Assembly: GCA_000372785.1 (NCBI GenBank)
Contig: KB889825.1
Coordinates: 1-32,680 of the forward strand
Direction of reading: 5' to 3'
Length of the DNA: 32,680 bases
Origin: a gamma proteobacterium SCGC AB-629-P17
GTDB lineage: Bacteria; Pseudomonadota; Gammaproteobacteria; PS1; Pseudothioglobaceae
In this document: in pieces, positions 16,112 to 24,351 of the stretch
Layout: the number at the start of each line of letters is the position of its first letter
Numbering within the stretch: the first letter of the stretch is position 1
Translations under genes and position numbers: made by a program
The notes under the pieces: generated by a model
What the model was told of the DNA's origin: nothing
Databases searched by the model: none
Seen by the model: the letters and a program-made list of their open reading frames with translations, nothing else

Positions 16112-17359
16112 ATGAATAAGCTCACTCGTGAAGACTTCACACGCCTCGATCAAATAGATCCTCTCGCTGAAGTTCGAGATGAATTCACTTTACCAAAAGA
16201 TTTGATATATTTTGATGGAAATTCTCTAGGTCCGCTACCAAAACGAACCATAAATACTCTGGAGACAATGATTCATAATGAGTGGGGCGATGGCTTGATT
16301 AGCAGCTGGAATAATGAAAACTGGATTAACATGCCGCGAGAGCTCGGCAACAAAATTGCCCCATTAGTTGGTGCTAAATCAGGTGAAGTTATTGTTGTAG
16401 ATAGTACTTCAGTAAACCTATTTAAGGTTCTTACTTCCGCTTTGTTATTGAATAAGAATCGTAGCAATATTCTTAGCGAAGCTGGAAATTTTCCTTCTGA
16501 CCTCTACATTTTAGAAAGTGTCAACAAAATGCTTGGAGAAAGTTATGAAAGGTATTTGATCGAAGAAGGCGATTACGAAATTGACAAATATATTGATGCC
16601 TCAACTGCCGTTGTTATGCTTTCACACGTTAACTATAAGACTGGAAGAATTAGTGATATTAAAAGAATTACAAGTGTTGCACATGAAAAAGGTGCTCTCG
16701 TTATTTGGGATATCAGTCACAGTGTCGGCGTTATGCCGTTGGATCTGCACAATTGTGGTGTAGATTTTGCAGTTGGTTGCACTTACAAGCACTTAAATGG
16801 GGGGCCTGGTGCTCCTGGGTTTTTGTATGTACACAACTCACTTATTGAAAAAGTGTCACAACCATTAACAGGATGGATGGGCCACATTCAACCTTTTGAA
16901 TTTGCAGCCGAGTACCAGCCTGCAAATGATATTGGGAAGTATATTTGTGGCACACCACCTATCATAGCCTATAAAGCAGTTGAAAGTAGTCTGGCAATCT
17001 TTGAACATGTATCGATGAAAGTGGTTCGTGACAAAAGTATTCATTTGTCTGAAATGATGATACGATTAATGCAACAAGAATGTGCTACATTTGGCTTTGA
17101 ACTGTTTTCGCCTAAGAATTCTGAACAACGTGGCAGTCAAGTTTCTTTCGCTCATAACAACGGTTTTTCCATTATGCAGGCGCTCATATCACATGGAGTT
17201 GTTGGTGATTTTCGTGAGCCTAATATTTTACGTTTTGGCATCTCCCCGCTCTATATGCGTTACGTGGATGTATGGGATGCGGTGATTTGTTTAAGAAAAA
17301 TAATGCAAACCGATGAATGGCAGTCAGAGCAGTTTAATCAAAGAAGTTTTGTAACATAA
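16112..17359 (+). CDS. kynU: Kynureninase
   Basis: This PLP enzyme hydrolyses kynurenine or 3-hydroxykynurenine to anthranilate or 3-hydroxyanthranilate plus alanine. The 415-residue protein has the FDGNSLGPLP N-terminal signature, DSTSVNLFK for phosphate binding, D200 in WDISHS, and the PLP-binding K226 in GCTYKHLNGGPGAPGF. These fall within a residue of the known bacterial enzyme positions. No tryptophan 2,3-dioxygenase, kynurenine formamidase, monooxygenase or quinolinate gene is adjacent, so the pathway must be completed elsewhere or the enzyme serves scavenging. It follows the amidase gene by 9 nt without a clear ribosome binding site. The 3' neighbour is convergent. Confidence 0.94.
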   Translation: MNKLTREDFTRLDQIDPLAEVRDEFTLPKDLIYFDGNSLGPLPKRTINTLETMIHNEWGDGLISSWNNENWINMPRELGNKIAPLVGAKSGEVIVVDSTSVNLFKVLTSALLLNKNRSNILSEAGNFPSDLYILESVNKMLGESYERYLIEEGDYEIDKYIDASTAVVMLSHVNYKTGRISDIKRITSVAHEKGALVIWDISHSVGVMPLDLHNCGVDFAVGCTYKHLNGGPGAPGFLYVHNSLIEKVSQPLTGWMGHIQPFEFAAEYQPANDIGKYICGTPPIIAYKAVESSLAIFEHVSMKVVRDKSIHLSEMMIRLMQQECATFGFELFSPKNSEQRGSQVSFAHNNGFSIMQALISHGVVGDFREPNILRFGISPLYMRYVDVWDAVICLRKIMQTDEWQSEQFNQRSFVT

Positions 17360-17382
17360 TTATTTAGAGCGTTTAATCTGGA

Positions 17383-18051
17383 TTAAGTCTTATTTGAGGC
17401 TTTGCCAACCATAGAAAGCCCAAGTGCAACAGATGGTCCTATGCCAAAGGCAAAGATGGCTGTTCCAAGTCCTACAACACCTCCCATTAGCCAACCTACA
17501 ATTACAACACTGACTTCAATAATCGTACGAATTGAATAAATTGGTAAGTTGGTCTTTTTTTGTAAACCAATCATTAGTCCATCTCTAGGTCCAGCGCCTA
17601 AGTTTGCTATGAGATAAAATCCGCTACCAATTCCAATAATAAGGACGCCAACTACAACTTGTAAAATCTGCATTGGATAAGTCTCTGGATAGGGCAAATA
17701 ATAAACAGAGAATTCAATCGTTAAAGCGATAATGAAGGCGTTGAGGATGGTACCCATCCCAGGTTTTTGTTTAAGCGGAATCCACATTAATAGTACAAAA
17801 ATACTAATAACGAAAGTTGCCAGGCCAATTGACCAGCCTGTGTGGTTTGATATACCCTGTGCAAGAACAGTGTAGGGGCCAACCCCAGCACCACTGGTAA
17901 TAAGAAGGCTTTCTCCTAGGCCAAACAAAAACAATCCAAACACTAAAAATATTAAGGTCAGTGGTTTAGGCTTTAGATTGAAGGCATCTTCTGAACTCCA
18001 AGTAACTTTGGGAATTTTTTTGATAGAGAAGGCAAGAGAAAAAAGTTTCAT
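17383..18051 (-). CDS. YczE/YitT-type integral membrane protein
   Basis: This 222-residue inner-membrane protein has about five to six hydrophobic segments and two similar halves. Each half carries a GAGVGP/GAGPRDG motif (ITSGAGVGPYTVLAQGI and ANLGAGPRDGLMIGL), typical of the YczE/YyaS-YitT group. Function in the family is not settled; in Bacillus YczE affects lipopeptide synthesis. The frame begins at a TTG two codons upstream, but the ATG at 18051 is more plausible; no Shine-Dalgarno is visible. It is convergent with kynU and divergent from the dioxygenase gene. Confidence 0.83.
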   Translation of the reverse strand: MKLFSLAFSIKKIPKVTWSSEDAFNLKPKPLTLIFLVFGLFLFGLGESLLITSGAGVGPYTVLAQGISNHTGWSIGLATFVISIFVLLMWIPLKQKPGMGTILNAFIIALTIEFSVYYLPYPETYPMQILQVVVGVLIIGIGSGFYLIANLGAGPRDGLMIGLQKKTNLPIYSIRTIIEVSVVIVGWLMGGVVGLGTAIFAFGIGPSVALGLSMVGKASNKT

Positions 18052-18216
18052 CGTCAATTAACGAAGCTAAAAATTATAGTAATAATACAGTTGTTTAAGA
18101 TTATTCTATAACTGTGTATAAATTATTGTATTTCTCATCTCATTTTCAAGCTTTACTGATTATCATATGCTTAGTAAAAAATAATCTTTTATTGTTAAAT
18201 TATTAAATCAAAGAAT

Positions 18217-19014
18217 ATGACCGAGGCCATTACTAGAACTGATATCAAAAACTTTAATAATGATGGTGTCGTTGTATTGCGAGGAGTTTTTAATGATTGG
18301 ATTGAAATTCTTAGAAGGGGTGCTGAATTTCATATCAATAATCCCAGTGAAAGTGCCTTGATTCATAAGCAGGACAGTTACCAAGGGCAGTTCATGGAAG
18401 ATTTTTGTAATTGGCAGCGCATTAGAGAGTATAAAGATTTTGTTTTAAATTCATCTTTAGGTTCTTTTGCTGCGGACTTAACAGAGTCTAAGTCCATACA
18501 GTTTTTCCATGATCATTTTTTTTATAAAGAGGCAAGTTCCGGTGTTGCTACTCCTTGGCATCAAGATATGCCTTATTATTGTGTTAAAGGTCTTCAAACC
18601 GTAAGTTTTTGGATGCCACTTGAATCAAGAGAACAAAGTGTCTCATTGAAGTGTGCTGCTGGAAGTCATTCCTTTTCAAAAGAAATTAGACCAACAAGCT
18701 GGTCTAATAACGAAAGCTTTTATGAAGATAATGAAGCTTTCATGGACATGCCAAATATTGACAACGATAATTTTGAAATTAAGCAGTGGGCTATTGAGCC
18801 GGGTGATGTTGTAGCTTTTAATTTTAAGACAATACATAGTGCTAATGCCAATACCGTGGGCGGAGTAAGTCGAACGCTTTCTTTTCGCTTGCTTGGTGAC
18901 GATGTGCGCTATCGGCAGCGTCCTGGAAGAACTTCTCCTAATTTTCCAGATATTAATCAAAAAAATGGAGAACGCTTAAGGGAAGATTGGTTTCCAACTA
19001 TTTGGAGTAATTAA
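18217..19014 (+). CDS. Phytanoyl-CoA dioxygenase (PhyH)-family Fe(II)/2-oxoglutarate oxygenase
   Basis: This 265-residue double-stranded beta-helix oxygenase shows an intact iron triad, H115-x-D117 in TPWHQDMPYY and H207 in TIHSAN. R219 in SRTLSFR is well placed to bind 2-oxoglutarate. PhyH-family bacterial enzymes hydroxylate many small molecules, and some cleave C-S, C-P or C-N bonds, so the substrate cannot be named. It is followed after only 4 nt by a TauE/SafE-type anion exporter, which suggests that the two act on one compound. Weak AAAG before the ATG is the only ribosome-binding signal. The 165-base spacer upstream is AT-rich and holds an ACAGTT/AACTGT inverted repeat of uncertain meaning. 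Confidence 0.88.
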   Translation: MTEAITRTDIKNFNNDGVVVLRGVFNDWIEILRRGAEFHINNPSESALIHKQDSYQGQFMEDFCNWQRIREYKDFVLNSSLGSFAADLTESKSIQFFHDHFFYKEASSGVATPWHQDMPYYCVKGLQTVSFWMPLESREQSVSLKCAAGSHSFSKEIRPTSWSNNESFYEDNEAFMDMPNIDNDNFEIKQWAIEPGDVVAFNFKTIHSANANTVGGVSRTLSFRLLGDDVRYRQRPGRTSPNFPDINQKNGERLREDWFPTIWSN

Positions 19015-19018
19015 TTTT

Positions 19019-19786
19019 ATGGATTTAGCTAACTTCTCTTTTGAAATTTTAACTTTTTTATTTGTTATAGCCATCATTGCAGGCTTTATTGACACTCTGG
19101 TTGGTGGAGGTGGCTTACTTGCTGTTCCTGCATTATTATTAAGTGGTATTCCGCCAATCTATGTACTCGGAACCAATAAATTTCAAGGAAGTATGGGAAC
19201 TGGTATTGCTACTTTTTTACTATTTCGAAAGAAAAAGTTAAATTGGGAAACAATTAAATACTTAATGCTTGCATCCTTCATTGGTTCAATAATAGGTGGA
19301 GTCATAGTGCAGTTCATTGATACTGAGCTCCTTTCTTTTGTAATACCTATTGTATTGGTAGTAATTGCAATTTATTTTATTATTTCTCCTAAACCCAAAG
19401 TAAGAACTAAAAATTCTGAAACTAACAAAAACTTTGAAAAATATGCTGTTCCAACAGTTGGTTTCTATGATGGTATGTTTGGTCCAGGCGCAGGTTCCTT
19501 TTTTGTTATGACAGGAGTTATGCTGAAAAAACTTGAAATTATCCAAGCTACAATCCTGGCCAAGCCTCTAAACTTTGCCTCAAATATTGCTGGATTTATC
19601 GTATTTTTTAGCTTTGGACATATAGCTTTTATGATTGGACTAATAATGATGTTAGGTCAATTGATTGGCGCTTTTATTGGGACTCATTACTTACTAAAAG
19701 CTAATCCAAAAGTTATTAGAGTTCTAATTGTAGTGATGTCTTTTTTAATGCTAGCTAGATATATATACTCCATGGACTTTTATTAA
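19019..19786 (+). CDS. TauE/SafE-family (TSUP) membrane exporter
   Basis: This 255-residue protein of the 4-toluene-sulfonate uptake/TauE-SafE family has seven to eight hydrophobic segments. The two conserved glycine-rich repeats are DTLVGGGGLLAVPAL near residue 25 and FYDGMFGPGAGSFFVM in the second half, with GTNKFQGSMGT after the first. Characterised relatives export sulfite or sulfoacetate, or move other sulfur or carboxylate anions. Coupling to the dioxygenase gene 4 nt upstream suggests export of a product such as sulfite. That is inference; the family is functionally broad. It is convergent with pdxB. Confidence 0.88.
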   Translation: MDLANFSFEILTFLFVIAIIAGFIDTLVGGGGLLAVPALLLSGIPPIYVLGTNKFQGSMGTGIATFLLFRKKKLNWETIKYLMLASFIGSIIGGVIVQFIDTELLSFVIPIVLVVIAIYFIISPKPKVRTKNSETNKNFEKYAVPTVGFYDGMFGPGAGSFFVMTGVMLKKLEIIQATILAKPLNFASNIAGFIVFFSFGHIAFMIGLIMMLGQLIGAFIGTHYLLKANPKVIRVLIVVMSFLMLARYIYSMDFY

Positions 19787-19843
19787 GGCAGCTCAAACAC
19801 TTAACTGTTCTCAGGTTCACCTCGGATATTAATATACCCTCCC

Positions 19844-20908
19844 TCACACATCAATAAATCCTACTATTTTTTTAGCTTTAGGAATATCAAATCGAGTTTG
19901 AAAATGTCGCCATTCAAAGCGATCAGGGTAATTTCTTCGGTAGTCCTCAAATTTTAAAATGTTTTTTATTGCTAGATCGTCATCAATGAATGGATATATT
20001 GCATTAAGTGTTTCGTGAAGTGTAATTTCATTAATGGCAACTACTGCTGGATTTATAAGGTGTTCTACTTCATTGTTCAAAGGAGTCTTAGTAAAGCTAC
20101 ATAAGTCCTTATAAATCATATAGCTGCCCATATATTTAGCATCTATCGAGTGTCCTGCAATGTGAGGAGTTGCCCAGTAGGCTGAACTTTGGAGCTTAGT
20201 GTTAATGTAGGGCTCTTCTTCCCAGCAGTCAATTACATTAGCTTTTGTTTTATTTTTCAACCATAGGTCTTCGTCAATGATGCCTCCTCGAGCAGTATTA
20301 ATTACGATAGTGTCTTGAGTAATTAACTCAAAATTATGACCTCCTAGTAGGTTGTAGGTGGGGTGAGAGCCTGAAAAGGTTAGCGGTGTATGAAAGCTTA
20401 TAATATCAGCACTGAGAGCTGTATTAAGATCTACAAACCCTTCTTTTCCCTCAATTTCCTGGCGAGGTGGATCATTAAGAAGGGTGGTGATTCCGAGCTG
20501 TTTTGCTTTAAAGTAAAGTCTAGTTCCTACATTGCCAACACCAATAATTCCTAGTGTTTTCTTAGATAAATCAAAACTGTAGTCGTGAGCTAAATTTGAA
20601 ATAGCACTGATCACATATTCTGCAACGGCATTGGCATTGCAGCCCTGAGCAGATGCGAAAGTTATATTGTTTTCAAGCAAATAGGCTTCATCAATATGGT
20701 CAAGTCCGGCAACTGTTGAACCAACAAATTGAACCTTAGTTCCTTGGAGTAGCTCTTTGTCGACCCTTGTTCTCGATCTTACTATCAATATGTCACAATC
20801 TAAGAGACTTTGTCGATCAATCTGTCGTCCAGGAAGAGTAACAATTTCACCAAAATCAGAGAAAATTTTCTCAAAGCCCCAAACAGAATCATCAATCATT
20901 AATTTCAT
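19844..20908 (-). CDS. pdxB: 4-phosphoerythronate dehydrogenase
   Basis: PdxB oxidises 4-phosphoerythronate in the DXP-dependent pyridoxal phosphate pathway. It is a 2-hydroxyacid dehydrogenase with a Rossmann GVGNVG (123-128), R207 in NTARGG, an acidic residue in CWEEEP and H249 in ATPHIAGHS. The C-terminal extension beyond residue 270, the PdxB dimerisation domain, is present. An upstream ATG at 20923 is in frame. The ATG at 20908 is favoured because it forms an ATGA overlap with the ung stop and gives the expected N-terminus MKLMIDDSV, 354 residues. The pairing with ung implies one leftward transcript. Confidence 0.92.
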   Translation of the reverse strand: MKLMIDDSVWGFEKIFSDFGEIVTLPGRQIDRQSLLDCDILIVRSRTRVDKELLQGTKVQFVGSTVAGLDHIDEAYLLENNITFASAQGCNANAVAEYVISAISNLAHDYSFDLSKKTLGIIGVGNVGTRLYFKAKQLGITTLLNDPPRQEIEGKEGFVDLNTALSADIISFHTPLTFSGSHPTYNLLGGHNFELITQDTIVINTARGGIIDEDLWLKNKTKANVIDCWEEEPYINTKLQSSAYWATPHIAGHSIDAKYMGSYMIYKDLCSFTKTPLNNEVEHLINPAVVAINEITLHETLNAIYPFIDDDLAIKNILKFEDYRRNYPDRFEWRHFQTRFDIPKAKKIVGFIDV

Positions 20909-21573
20909 GAAGGTATTTGCCATTCGATAGCCGTCTGATTCGTTGAAAGAAGATGTTGGTTGGCTTTAGAAAAGTGTTGACAACCAAAAAAACCCTTATT
21001 TGCTGAAAATGGTGAAGGGTGGGGTGCTTTAAGAACTAGATGTCTTTCAGGATTAATTAATTCAGCTTTTTTTCCGGCATAAGCACCCCAAAGTAAAAAA
21101 ACTAAATTGTGTTTTTTTTCATTCAGTAATTTAATAACATTATCTGTAAAAGTTTCCCATCCCTGATTTGCATGCGAAGCAGGGCTGTTTTTTTCAACTG
21201 TCAGGACGCTATTCAGTAACAAAACCCCTTGCTTTGCCCAGTGAGATAAATGGCCGTTATGTGGTGTGGTAATTCCTATATCACTTTCAAGTTCTATATA
21301 AATGTTCCTAAGTGAAGGCGGTATGGGGACCCCTTCAGGGACTGAAAAACTAAGTCCCTCTGCCTGATTGATGCCGTGATAAGGGTCTTGGCCAAGAATA
21401 ATGACCTTTGTGTTGGCAAAGCTTGAGTATTCAAAGGCTTTATACCAATTTTCTTTGGGTGGATAGATTTCTTTAGATTGATTGTTATAAAGAAAAGAAT
21501 ACAGAGATTGAAAATAATCCATCTCTTTTTCAGCTGCTAAAAGCTCAGACCAGTCGCCAATATCAGGCCTCAT
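20905..21573 (-). CDS. ung: Uracil-DNA glycosylase (family 1)
   Basis: Ung removes uracil from DNA, starting base-excision repair after cytosine deamination or dUMP misincorporation. The 222-residue protein has the water-activating D63 in GQDPYHG, N121 in LLLNSVLTV and H185 in the minor-groove loop HPSPFSANKG. All are within two positions of the E. coli residues. AAGGAG lies 8 nt before the ATG. An extended -10 element (21611-21619) precedes it. Its stop overlaps pdxB by 4 nt. Confidence 0.97.
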   Translation of the reverse strand: MRPDIGDWSELLAAEKEMDYFQSLYSFLYNNQSKEIYPPKENWYKAFEYSSFANTKVIILGQDPYHGINQAEGLSFSVPEGVPIPPSLRNIYIELESDIGITTPHNGHLSHWAKQGVLLLNSVLTVEKNSPASHANQGWETFTDNVIKLLNEKKHNLVFLLWGAYAGKKAELINPERHLVLKAPHPSPFSANKGFFGCQHFSKANQHLLSTNQTAIEWQIPS

Positions 21574-21610
21574 TTATTTTGCTCCTTGGGTAGAATATAT
21601 CACTGAGAAT

Positions 21611-21619
21611 ATTATAGCA
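21611..21619 (-). promoter_or_regulatory. Extended -10 promoter of ung
   Basis: On the minus strand TGCTATAAT reads as a perfect extended -10 (TGnTATAAT). Transcription would begin near 21604, leaving a 30-nt leader with AAGGAG before the ung ATG. Confidence 0.6.
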
Positions 21620-21629
21620 AGGTTTGGGA

Positions 21630-22286
21630 ATGGCTAACTGGTTGGAGTTCTGGGAAAACAATGAAATTAACTGGCATTCTGATGTTGTTACTCAGGAACT
21701 AGAGGAGCACTTAGGATTACTCAAACTTGAGCCTGGCGATAAAGTGTTTTTTCCTCTTTGTGGCAAAAGTGTTGACATGATTTACATGCTCAATCAAGGT
21801 TTTTCTGTCATTGGTGTTGAACTTAGCGAGATTGGTATTAAGCAGTTTTTTCTTGAAAATAGGCTGGATTTTACAATCACTCAGGTTGGTGAATTTGATC
21901 TTTATACTGCTAAAAATATAGAAATATACTGCGGCGATTTCTTTTCATTAACCTCTAAACATTTATGTGACGTCAAAGCTGTATTTGACCGAAAATCCTT
22001 GATAGCACTTGATCGAAATTTAAGACAAAAATATGTAAAACATTTAAATGATATAATATCGTTGGGTGTTAGGATACTATTGGTAACTTTGCATTATCCG
22101 AAACATCAGATGAGCGGCCCACCTTTTTCAGTTGATAAATCTGAAGTTGAGTCGCTTTTTAGTATGGCCTTTAAATATCAAGAATTAAAGTCTTTTCAAG
22201 ATATTGAGAATGGGTCAAAGCTATTACGTGCTGGCGTGGATTATATTGAAAATGCAGCTTATTGTCTGCATAAAGTGAGAGAATAA
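21630..22286 (+). CDS. tpm: Thiopurine S-methyltransferase family protein
   Basis: This SAM-dependent methyltransferase of 218 residues has FFPLCGKSVDMIYML, a variant of the bacterial TPMT motif I region, followed by GVELSEIGIKQFF and a conserved YCGDFF segment. Bacterial Tpm proteins methylate thiopurines in vitro and selenium or tellurium oxyanions in vivo, so chalcogen detoxification is a reasonable role. The frame extends to a TTG at 21624, but AAGG (21619-21622) is 7 nt from the ATG at 21630. Its stop codon shares one base with the start of the cold-shock-domain gene (TAATG), so translation is coupled. Confidence 0.9.
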   Translation: MANWLEFWENNEINWHSDVVTQELEEHLGLLKLEPGDKVFFPLCGKSVDMIYMLNQGFSVIGVELSEIGIKQFFLENRLDFTITQVGEFDLYTAKNIEIYCGDFFSLTSKHLCDVKAVFDRKSLIALDRNLRQKYVKHLNDIISLGVRILLVTLHYPKHQMSGPPFSVDKSEVESLFSMAFKYQELKSFQDIENGSKLLRAGVDYIENAAYCLHKVRE

Positions 22287-22594
22287 TGGCAAAAAAAATG
22301 ACGGGCATAGTCGCTCAATTTGGTACAAAGGGTTATGGATTTATTACGGGTGATGATGGTGAAAAGTATTTTGTACACCAAAAAAATGTGTACAACAAGT
22401 CTCGATTAAAAGCCGATACCCGGGTCAAATATAAGGTAGAAACTTCTGAAAAAGGTTTTGTGGCAGTTGATGTTAAGCTTGAAAAATTGAGTGAAGAAAC
22501 AAAACCGTTGACTGACCAAACTATTAAAGGAATGTTTTTTATATTGTTGTTGATACAATTGATTACTGTTTATTACGTATTTTTGGATAAATGA
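22286..22594 (+). CDS. Cold-shock-domain protein with a C-terminal membrane anchor
   Basis: This 102-residue two-part protein has a cold-shock domain at residues 5-65, with RNP1-like KGYGFIT (15-21) and RNP2-like YFVHQ (28-32), the nucleic-acid-binding motifs of CspA proteins. A single hydrophobic segment at about 82-99 would anchor it in the inner membrane with the RNA-binding domain inside. A well-known related architecture is CSD plus the multi-pass DUF1294; here only one helix is present. It starts at a 1-nt overlap with tpm and overlaps the next gene by 4 nt, so all three are translated together. A role in localising RNA to the membrane is inference. Confidence 0.82.
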   Translation: MAKKMTGIVAQFGTKGYGFITGDDGEKYFVHQKNVYNKSRLKADTRVKYKVETSEKGFVAVDVKLEKLSEETKPLTDQTIKGMFFILLLIQLITVYYVFLDK

Positions 22595-23199
22595 AAAAAC
22601 TAATTGTTCTTGGTTTGGCAATTTTAATGATCCTTTCGGGATGTTTTTCGACACCGGCAAGAGAAGTTACTAATATTTGTACTTTACTTGACGAGAAAGT
22701 GAGTTGGTATCAGGCAGTCAAGAAAAGTGAGGAAAAATGGGGCGCCCCCATGCACTTGCAGTTAGCGATCATTTATCAAGAGTCACGCTTTGCCTCAAAC
22801 GCTAAACCACCAAGAAATAAGATTTTTGGAATAATACCTGGAACAAGACCAACAACATCATTCGGCTTTACCCAGGCCAAGAAAGCGACCTGGGAATGGT
22901 ATCAACTCAAGACAGGAAACAAGTCAGCGAAACGAGATAATTTTGCTGACGCCGTTGACTTTGTTGGATGGTATATAAATCAATCTTTGTTGCGCTCTAA
23001 AATTAGCAAAACAAATGCCTACCGTCAATATTTGGCTTATCATGAAGGTCATGGTGGCTATAACAATAAGACTTATGAAAAAAAGGCCTGGCTTATTGAT
23101 GTTGCTAAAAATGTTGAAAAGAAGTCTAATACCTACAAGACTCAACTATCTCAATGCAGGACCGAACTTGATAAGAATCGCGTATGGACACTTTTCTAA
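22591..23199 (+). CDS. Lipoprotein with transglycosylase SLT-like domain
   Basis: This 202-residue exported lipoprotein has a KK-start signal peptide ending in the lipobox LSGC, with C18 lipidated after cleavage. The mature part contains a lysozyme-like fold: the likely catalytic E64 in IIYQESRF is followed by FGFTQ and later AYHEGHGGYNNKTY, as in lytic transglycosylases that cut peptidoglycan glycan strands. The residue after C18 is F, not D, so sorting to the outer membrane is possible. It is the last gene of an overlapping trio with tpm and the cold-shock-domain gene. It could instead be a structural homologue with low activity. Confidence 0.85.
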   Translation: MKKLIVLGLAILMILSGCFSTPAREVTNICTLLDEKVSWYQAVKKSEEKWGAPMHLQLAIIYQESRFASNAKPPRNKIFGIIPGTRPTTSFGFTQAKKATWEWYQLKTGNKSAKRDNFADAVDFVGWYINQSLLRSKISKTNAYRQYLAYHEGHGGYNNKTYEKKAWLIDVAKNVEKKSNTYKTQLSQCRTELDKNRVWTLF

Positions 23200-23270
23200 T
23201 TATTATTAGTTGATTTAGTTCAAAGTTAAGTTAAAAAAAACTGATATCTATATCGAGATAAGGATTATTA

Positions 23271-24350
23271 ATGAACACACAAAACCTTATTCATTCAATT
23301 ATTCAAAGGATTGCTACTGGACCTGAACTCAGTAAAAACATAGAAACGGAAGAGGCAGAAGCGGCCATGAGTGCAATTCTTAGTGGCGAAATAGATGAGG
23401 TTCAGGCTGCTATCTTCTTGATTGCGCTGAGAATGAAGCGTGAAACGATGGAAGAAAATATAGGCATTCTTGAAGCCTTACTAAAGTTTACTGATTGTCA
23501 GAAAATTGATGTAGAAAACCTAGTTGATATAGGTGACCCTTATAGTGGCTATAATCGTTCCATTCCTATTTCAGCTTTCTTACCACCACTGCTTGCAGAA
23601 CTCGGCCTACCAACGCTGATACATGGTCTAGACTCCGTTTCTCCAAAATACGGATTGACTCATCGACATATTAATCAAGCTTTGGGTATAAATGTAGATT
23701 CGTCCGTCAGTGAATCAAAGGCCAGAATTGAGGATAGCGATATTGGCTGGTCCTATGTTGATCAAAATCAATATTGCAAACCATTACATGACCTTGTTCC
23801 ACTCAGAAACAAGGTCGTTAAAAGAACTGTTCTTAATACAGTGGAAACATTGATTGGGCCTCTTAGAGGGAAAAATACCCATTGTATTTTGGGTTATGTT
23901 CATAAAGCTTATCCTCCTATTTATGCTACTTTATGTGAAAAAGTAGGACTTGATAGTAGCCTACTGATTCGTGGCGTTGAGGGAGGTGTTGTGCCATCAC
24001 TTAGACAAAAAGGGCTCATGATTTCCTACCATAAGGGTCTCGAAAAAGATCGAGTAGAGACAGACCCTAAACTCTTGGGAATTAATAGTAAGTTGCGTGC
24101 TATCGCTTTCCCCAAAAGATTTGAAGATGGTACAGAAAGAGACTTGTTAGCTGAGTATGTGGTTGATTTAGGACGTTCTGCTCTTTCCGGTGAGTCGGGT
24201 ATGTTTTATGATGGCCTGGTATACTCGGCGAGTCTGATTCTTTGGCATTTAAGGAAATCGAAATCGCTGCCAGAAGCATCTGATAGAGTAAGAGAGGTTC
24301 TAAACTCAGGTAAAGCTTTAAATCGATTGGTAGCAAATAAAAACCTATAA
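23271..24350 (+). CDS. TrpD2/YbiB-like protein (anthranilate phosphoribosyltransferase homologue)
   Basis: This 359-residue protein has the fold signature of the nucleoside phosphorylase-II/TrpD family: a helical N-terminal domain (about 1-75, with EVQAAIFLIALRMKRET) and a larger alpha/beta domain. The PRPP-binding GTGGD of true TrpD is replaced by DIGDPYSGYNRSIP (86-99). This replacement and the later LIRGVEGGVVPS region resemble TrpD2/YbiB proteins, which bind nucleic acid and do not make tryptophan. No other trp gene is near. A GATAAGG ribosome binding site lies 8 nt before the ATG. The gene ends one base before the convergent msbA-like stop. Confidence 0.8.
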   Translation: MNTQNLIHSIIQRIATGPELSKNIETEEAEAAMSAILSGEIDEVQAAIFLIALRMKRETMEENIGILEALLKFTDCQKIDVENLVDIGDPYSGYNRSIPISAFLPPLLAELGLPTLIHGLDSVSPKYGLTHRHINQALGINVDSSVSESKARIEDSDIGWSYVDQNQYCKPLHDLVPLRNKVVKRTVLNTVETLIGPLRGKNTHCILGYVHKAYPPIYATLCEKVGLDSSLLIRGVEGGVVPSLRQKGLMISYHKGLEKDRVETDPKLLGINSKLRAIAFPKRFEDGTERDLLAEYVVDLGRSALSGESGMFYDGLVYSASLILWHLRKSKSLPEASDRVREVLNSGKALNRLVANKNL

Positions 24351-24351
24351 A

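Noticed and set aside
18087-18115. ACAGTT/AACTGT inverted repeat between the YczE-like and PhyH genes
   Set aside because: Six-base arms with a 17-base AT-rich loop are close to chance. Not kept as a feature.
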